Shown here piece by piece: positions 63,801 through 64,000 of a stretch of DNA of 64,000 nucleotides. The notes under the pieces were generated by a model that saw only the letters and a program-made list of their open reading frames with translations, made no database searches and was not told the DNA's origin. This DNA comes from Crocinitomicaceae bacterium (GTDB lineage: Bacteria > Bacteroidota > Bacteroidia > Flavobacteriales_D > Crocinitomicaceae). The translations under genes were made by a program, and so were the position numbers. Position 1 is the stretch's first letter; each line of letters opens with the position of its first letter. The stretch covers positions 1-64,000 of the forward strand of contig JAHEMR010000005.1 in the NCBI GenBank assembly GCA_024643545.1, in the 5' to 3' direction.

Positions 63801-64000
63801 ATCCGTTATTTGCTAATGTTTGAGTAACACTTGACTGAGGTGTTGTTTGATTCAATTCTCCTGCGATAAGTGCACTTGGAGTAACAGTCCATGTATATTG
63901 CGTTCCATTCGGCACCAAATCCGTACCTGCACCATTCACTGGAGTAGTCGTAAATGCAGAACCTGAACAAATTGAAGAATTAACGTTCGCAATTGTTATT
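57850..64000 (-). CDS. Giant Ig-repeat T9SS type B adhesin, N-terminus outside window
   Basis: The frame is open from the stop at 57850 to base 64000, about 2050 codons, and continues beyond. Nearly all of it is Ig-like repeats (see repeat entry). Then follow a HYR domain (LGLTTVTWTVVDGSGN), a further HYR-like unit, and a thrombospondin type 3-like calcium region (about 58130-58465) with at least six DxDGDGI-type loops. A CHU_C type B domain (AFTPNGNGFNDYFVIPG, YSRYGTKVYES, WDGTLLNTGTQVPDGTYYY) ends the protein. It should be exported by T9SS with the PorP/SprF and OmpA proteins encoded next. The calcium region may stiffen the stalk. Adhesin or motility function is inference. Confidence 0.92.
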   Translation of the reverse strand, partial: ITIANVNSSICSGSAFTTTPVNGAGTDLVPNGTQYTWTVTPSALIAGELNQTTPQSSVTQTLANNGSSSQQVVYTVTPQFTNSGLTCIGAPFTNTVTVMNAVPTVSVGANQTICQNTTASFTATTTNASSGYWSTTGAGTISPNLTNSTVIYTPTATESGTVQITYFATNICGNNSASASITINTLPTVASITGNTTVCVAATSTLSSTTTGGVWSSSNTAVATVSSTGVVTGVSAGTATITYSVTTAGCTNSKTAVVTVNPLPTATITTIGSTVLCSGGNVNLVAPSAPTGMTYSYQWNLAGSPISGATGSSYSANAAGSYTLTVTTNNSCTATSVATLVTLSPIPTATITAGGATTFCSGSSVTLTANAGSTYLWSNGASTQSITVSTSGSYYVSVTNASGCSATSTTTNVTVNPSPIATVVSNGPTSFCPGGNVSLTAGTASTYLWSNNATTQTISVTTSGTYTVTLTNAQGCSSTSLPVAVTVFAAPTATITAGGATTFCQGGSVTLNANAGTGYVYQWNNFTNNQSLVATASGPYSVTVTDANGCSVTSAVTTVTVNPLPTTTAITGSTALCVGTTTNLSTTSVNPTWSSSNTAIATVSSTGLVTGISTGTATITYSITNSNGCSNTASTTVTVNPLPSATIATIGNTTFCQGGNVTLLADNAPSGSTYVYQWKLNGTAINGATANTYVASASGNYSVTIIANNLCQATSSNTTVTVNPLPVLAANTGASSVCQGSTTTLANSTAGGSWTSSDNSIATINLGLGIITGETAGNVQFTYTYTNANGCTSTRTTNFTVNSLPNAVITANGPTTFCQGANVTLTASPGSSYSWSNGATTASIVTSTTGNNIVTVTNANGCSAVSAPMMVTVNPLPVAAITANGPTTFCQGGSVTLVASTGVSYLWSTNNAFTQSNTITTSGTYNVTVTSADGCTATSAPVTVTVNPLPTPTITASGATTFCQGGNVTLTASSGTAYLWSSGETSQSIIANVDGPYSVQITNANGCQATSANTNLVVYPLPAIAAITGANAVCEGSTVVLASTTAGGTWSSSNAAAATINSTGVVSGVAAGNAVLTYSITDANACTNSVSATMTVKPFTAATISASGSTTFCEGGNVTLTASPGVSYMWYPGDLNPSITVSTSGTYFVNVTNASGCTAQTSIQVIVNPLPVVAPITGITNVCVGLTTQLADVTTGGVWSSSNNNIATVDATGLVTSVTAGSTVITYTVTNANGCTSSVSTTVNVNALPTAVISAIGSTTFCAGGSVTLVATTGTNYLWNNGQFTQSIIADTSGTYFVTVTNAAGCTANSNSINVTVNALPIAVVTPNGPTTFCQGNNVLLTATGGSTYVWSTGETTSSITVSTSENIQVDVTNANGCTSAASNTIVTVLPVTVATITANGPTAICLGSNVTLSANSGAGLTYLWSNGVTTATTQSITVSNAGVYTVTVTNASGCTSTASQTVIVNVHPAVTVTANGSTLFCQGGSVMLTATGAAEYQWNNGATTSSITVNAAGSYFVVGTNLAGCETTSATTVVTTSTIPIVAAITGLNNVCEGGTINLTSSTNNGIWTSTNNFIATVSNTGIVTGLNAGTTTITYTVTNGACSNAVTAVVNVMNNPVVPIITPSGATTMCPGGTVILFASNAANYAWSNGPSTPFITVNQTGNYAVTVTNASGCSSTSLPINVFIGDNTNPVIVPPANITMAPNFGCDAIGVNLGAPNATDNCSVATVSHDAPAIFPLGLTTVTWTVVDGSGNTSTATQLVNIVDNILPIINVNDITVIINDNGSTTITFSDVNNGTSDNCGIASMTLSQYTFGCADIGDNTITVTVTDNNGNVATSTVLITVVTSGTDTDNDGMLNACDMDDDGDGINDVNEVVGDTDGDGIPNSLDPDDDGDGISTIIEGTSDVDGDGIPNYLDSDSDGDGVSDDFEWDFGGLGEPGQDCDNDGVYDFLDTDLCGPEIPEAFTPNGNGFNDYFVIPGIEGYKTRQVSIYSRYGTKVYESNEYNNDWDGTLLNTGTQVPDGTYYYIFTFDNGLVVNGYVYINRVQK
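58940..63720 (-). repeat. Ig-like repeat array, two alternating types
   Basis: By eye the array holds about 14 units of one type (core ITA-x-G-x-TTFC-x-GG-x-VTL, then YLWSNG, then YxVTVTNAxGC) and about six of a second type (AITG-x-x-x-VC, GGVWSSSN, IATV-x-x-TG-x-VTG, ITYxVT). The order is irregular, for example one second-type unit, then four first-type, then alternation. Units are 72-85 residues. The counts should be checked by a repeat search. Confidence 0.85.

Noticed and set aside
1..64000. Phage, IS element, integrase, tRNA or rRNA genes
   Set aside because: No transposase, integrase, inverted-repeat-flanked unit, tRNA-like cloverleaf or rRNA stretch was recognised on either strand by eye; a tRNAscan and IS search would settle it.

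Overview
The window comes from a low-GC, gene-dense member of the Bacteroidota, most likely order Flavobacteriales and close in style to Fluviicola/Crocinitomicaceae. The evidence is the many type IX secretion (T9SS) cargo proteins with type A or type B C-terminal domains, PorP/SprF partners, a full-length PorZ, SprB-type repeats, Bacteroidota-type -7 elements (TAnnTTTG), no obvious Shine-Dalgarno sequences, and type 2 IleRS. Species assignment is inference. No rRNA, tRNA, CRISPR array, insertion sequence, integrase or phage gene was seen, and no gene-free stretch exceeds about 300 bp.

Layout. 1-4271: 5' portion of a large SprB-repeat surface protein whose C-terminus lies outside the window. 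4367-8869: acyl-CoA carboxylase beta subunit, a TPR lipoprotein with a membrane protein, a small CxxC protein and an MDR oxidoreductase. 8873-13670: a 1024-residue TPR protein with an outer-membrane barrel, probably co-transcribed with the MDR gene. 13810-21730: FtsE, the galE-tatD-ansA run, a DUF2141 protein, and ileS with a biotin carrier protein. 21892-28441: a plus-strand run of a type B T9SS adhesin, its PorP/SprF partner, a GreA-like protein and a flavoprotein. 28438-35009: asnS and a five-gene surface operon (GEVED protein, three tandem Kelch proteins, DUF4907 lipoprotein). 35073-39924: rluB-type pseudouridine synthase, a lipoprotein, a barrel protein and pth; then SCO, and pnuC with a nicotinamide riboside kinase. 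39983-44896: porZ, a GT39-like membrane glycosyltransferase and a DPM1-like glycosyltransferase. 44997-51424: RidA-like deaminase, TPR membrane protein, rRNA-type methyltransferase, PIN-PhoH ATPase, TIGR01777 epimerase, small lipoprotein, S41 peptidase and a YqaA/DedA membrane protein. 51473-57828: a type A T9SS cargo, the omega-amidase/aminotransferase pair, a PorE-like OmpA protein and PorP/SprF. 57850-64000: the C-terminal 2050 codons or so of a giant Ig-repeat type B T9SS adhesin.

The dominant theme is cell-surface biology. There are three giant or large repeat adhesins, two of them paired with PorP/SprF, plus PorZ from the T9SS attachment complex and at least five type A cargo proteins. 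Between these lie housekeeping genes in short operons.

The most checkable observations are four. (1) IleRS carries GIHH at the site of the class I HIGH motif, the altered signature linked to mupirocin hyper-resistance in type 2 IleRS. (2) Five genes carry an exact TAnnTTTG element only 3-8 nt before the ATG, suggesting leaderless or near-leaderless mRNAs. (3) The GEVED/Kelch/Kelch/Kelch/DUF4907 operon may be an uncharacterised surface system. (4) A strong terminator ends 3 bp before the yqaA start codon.
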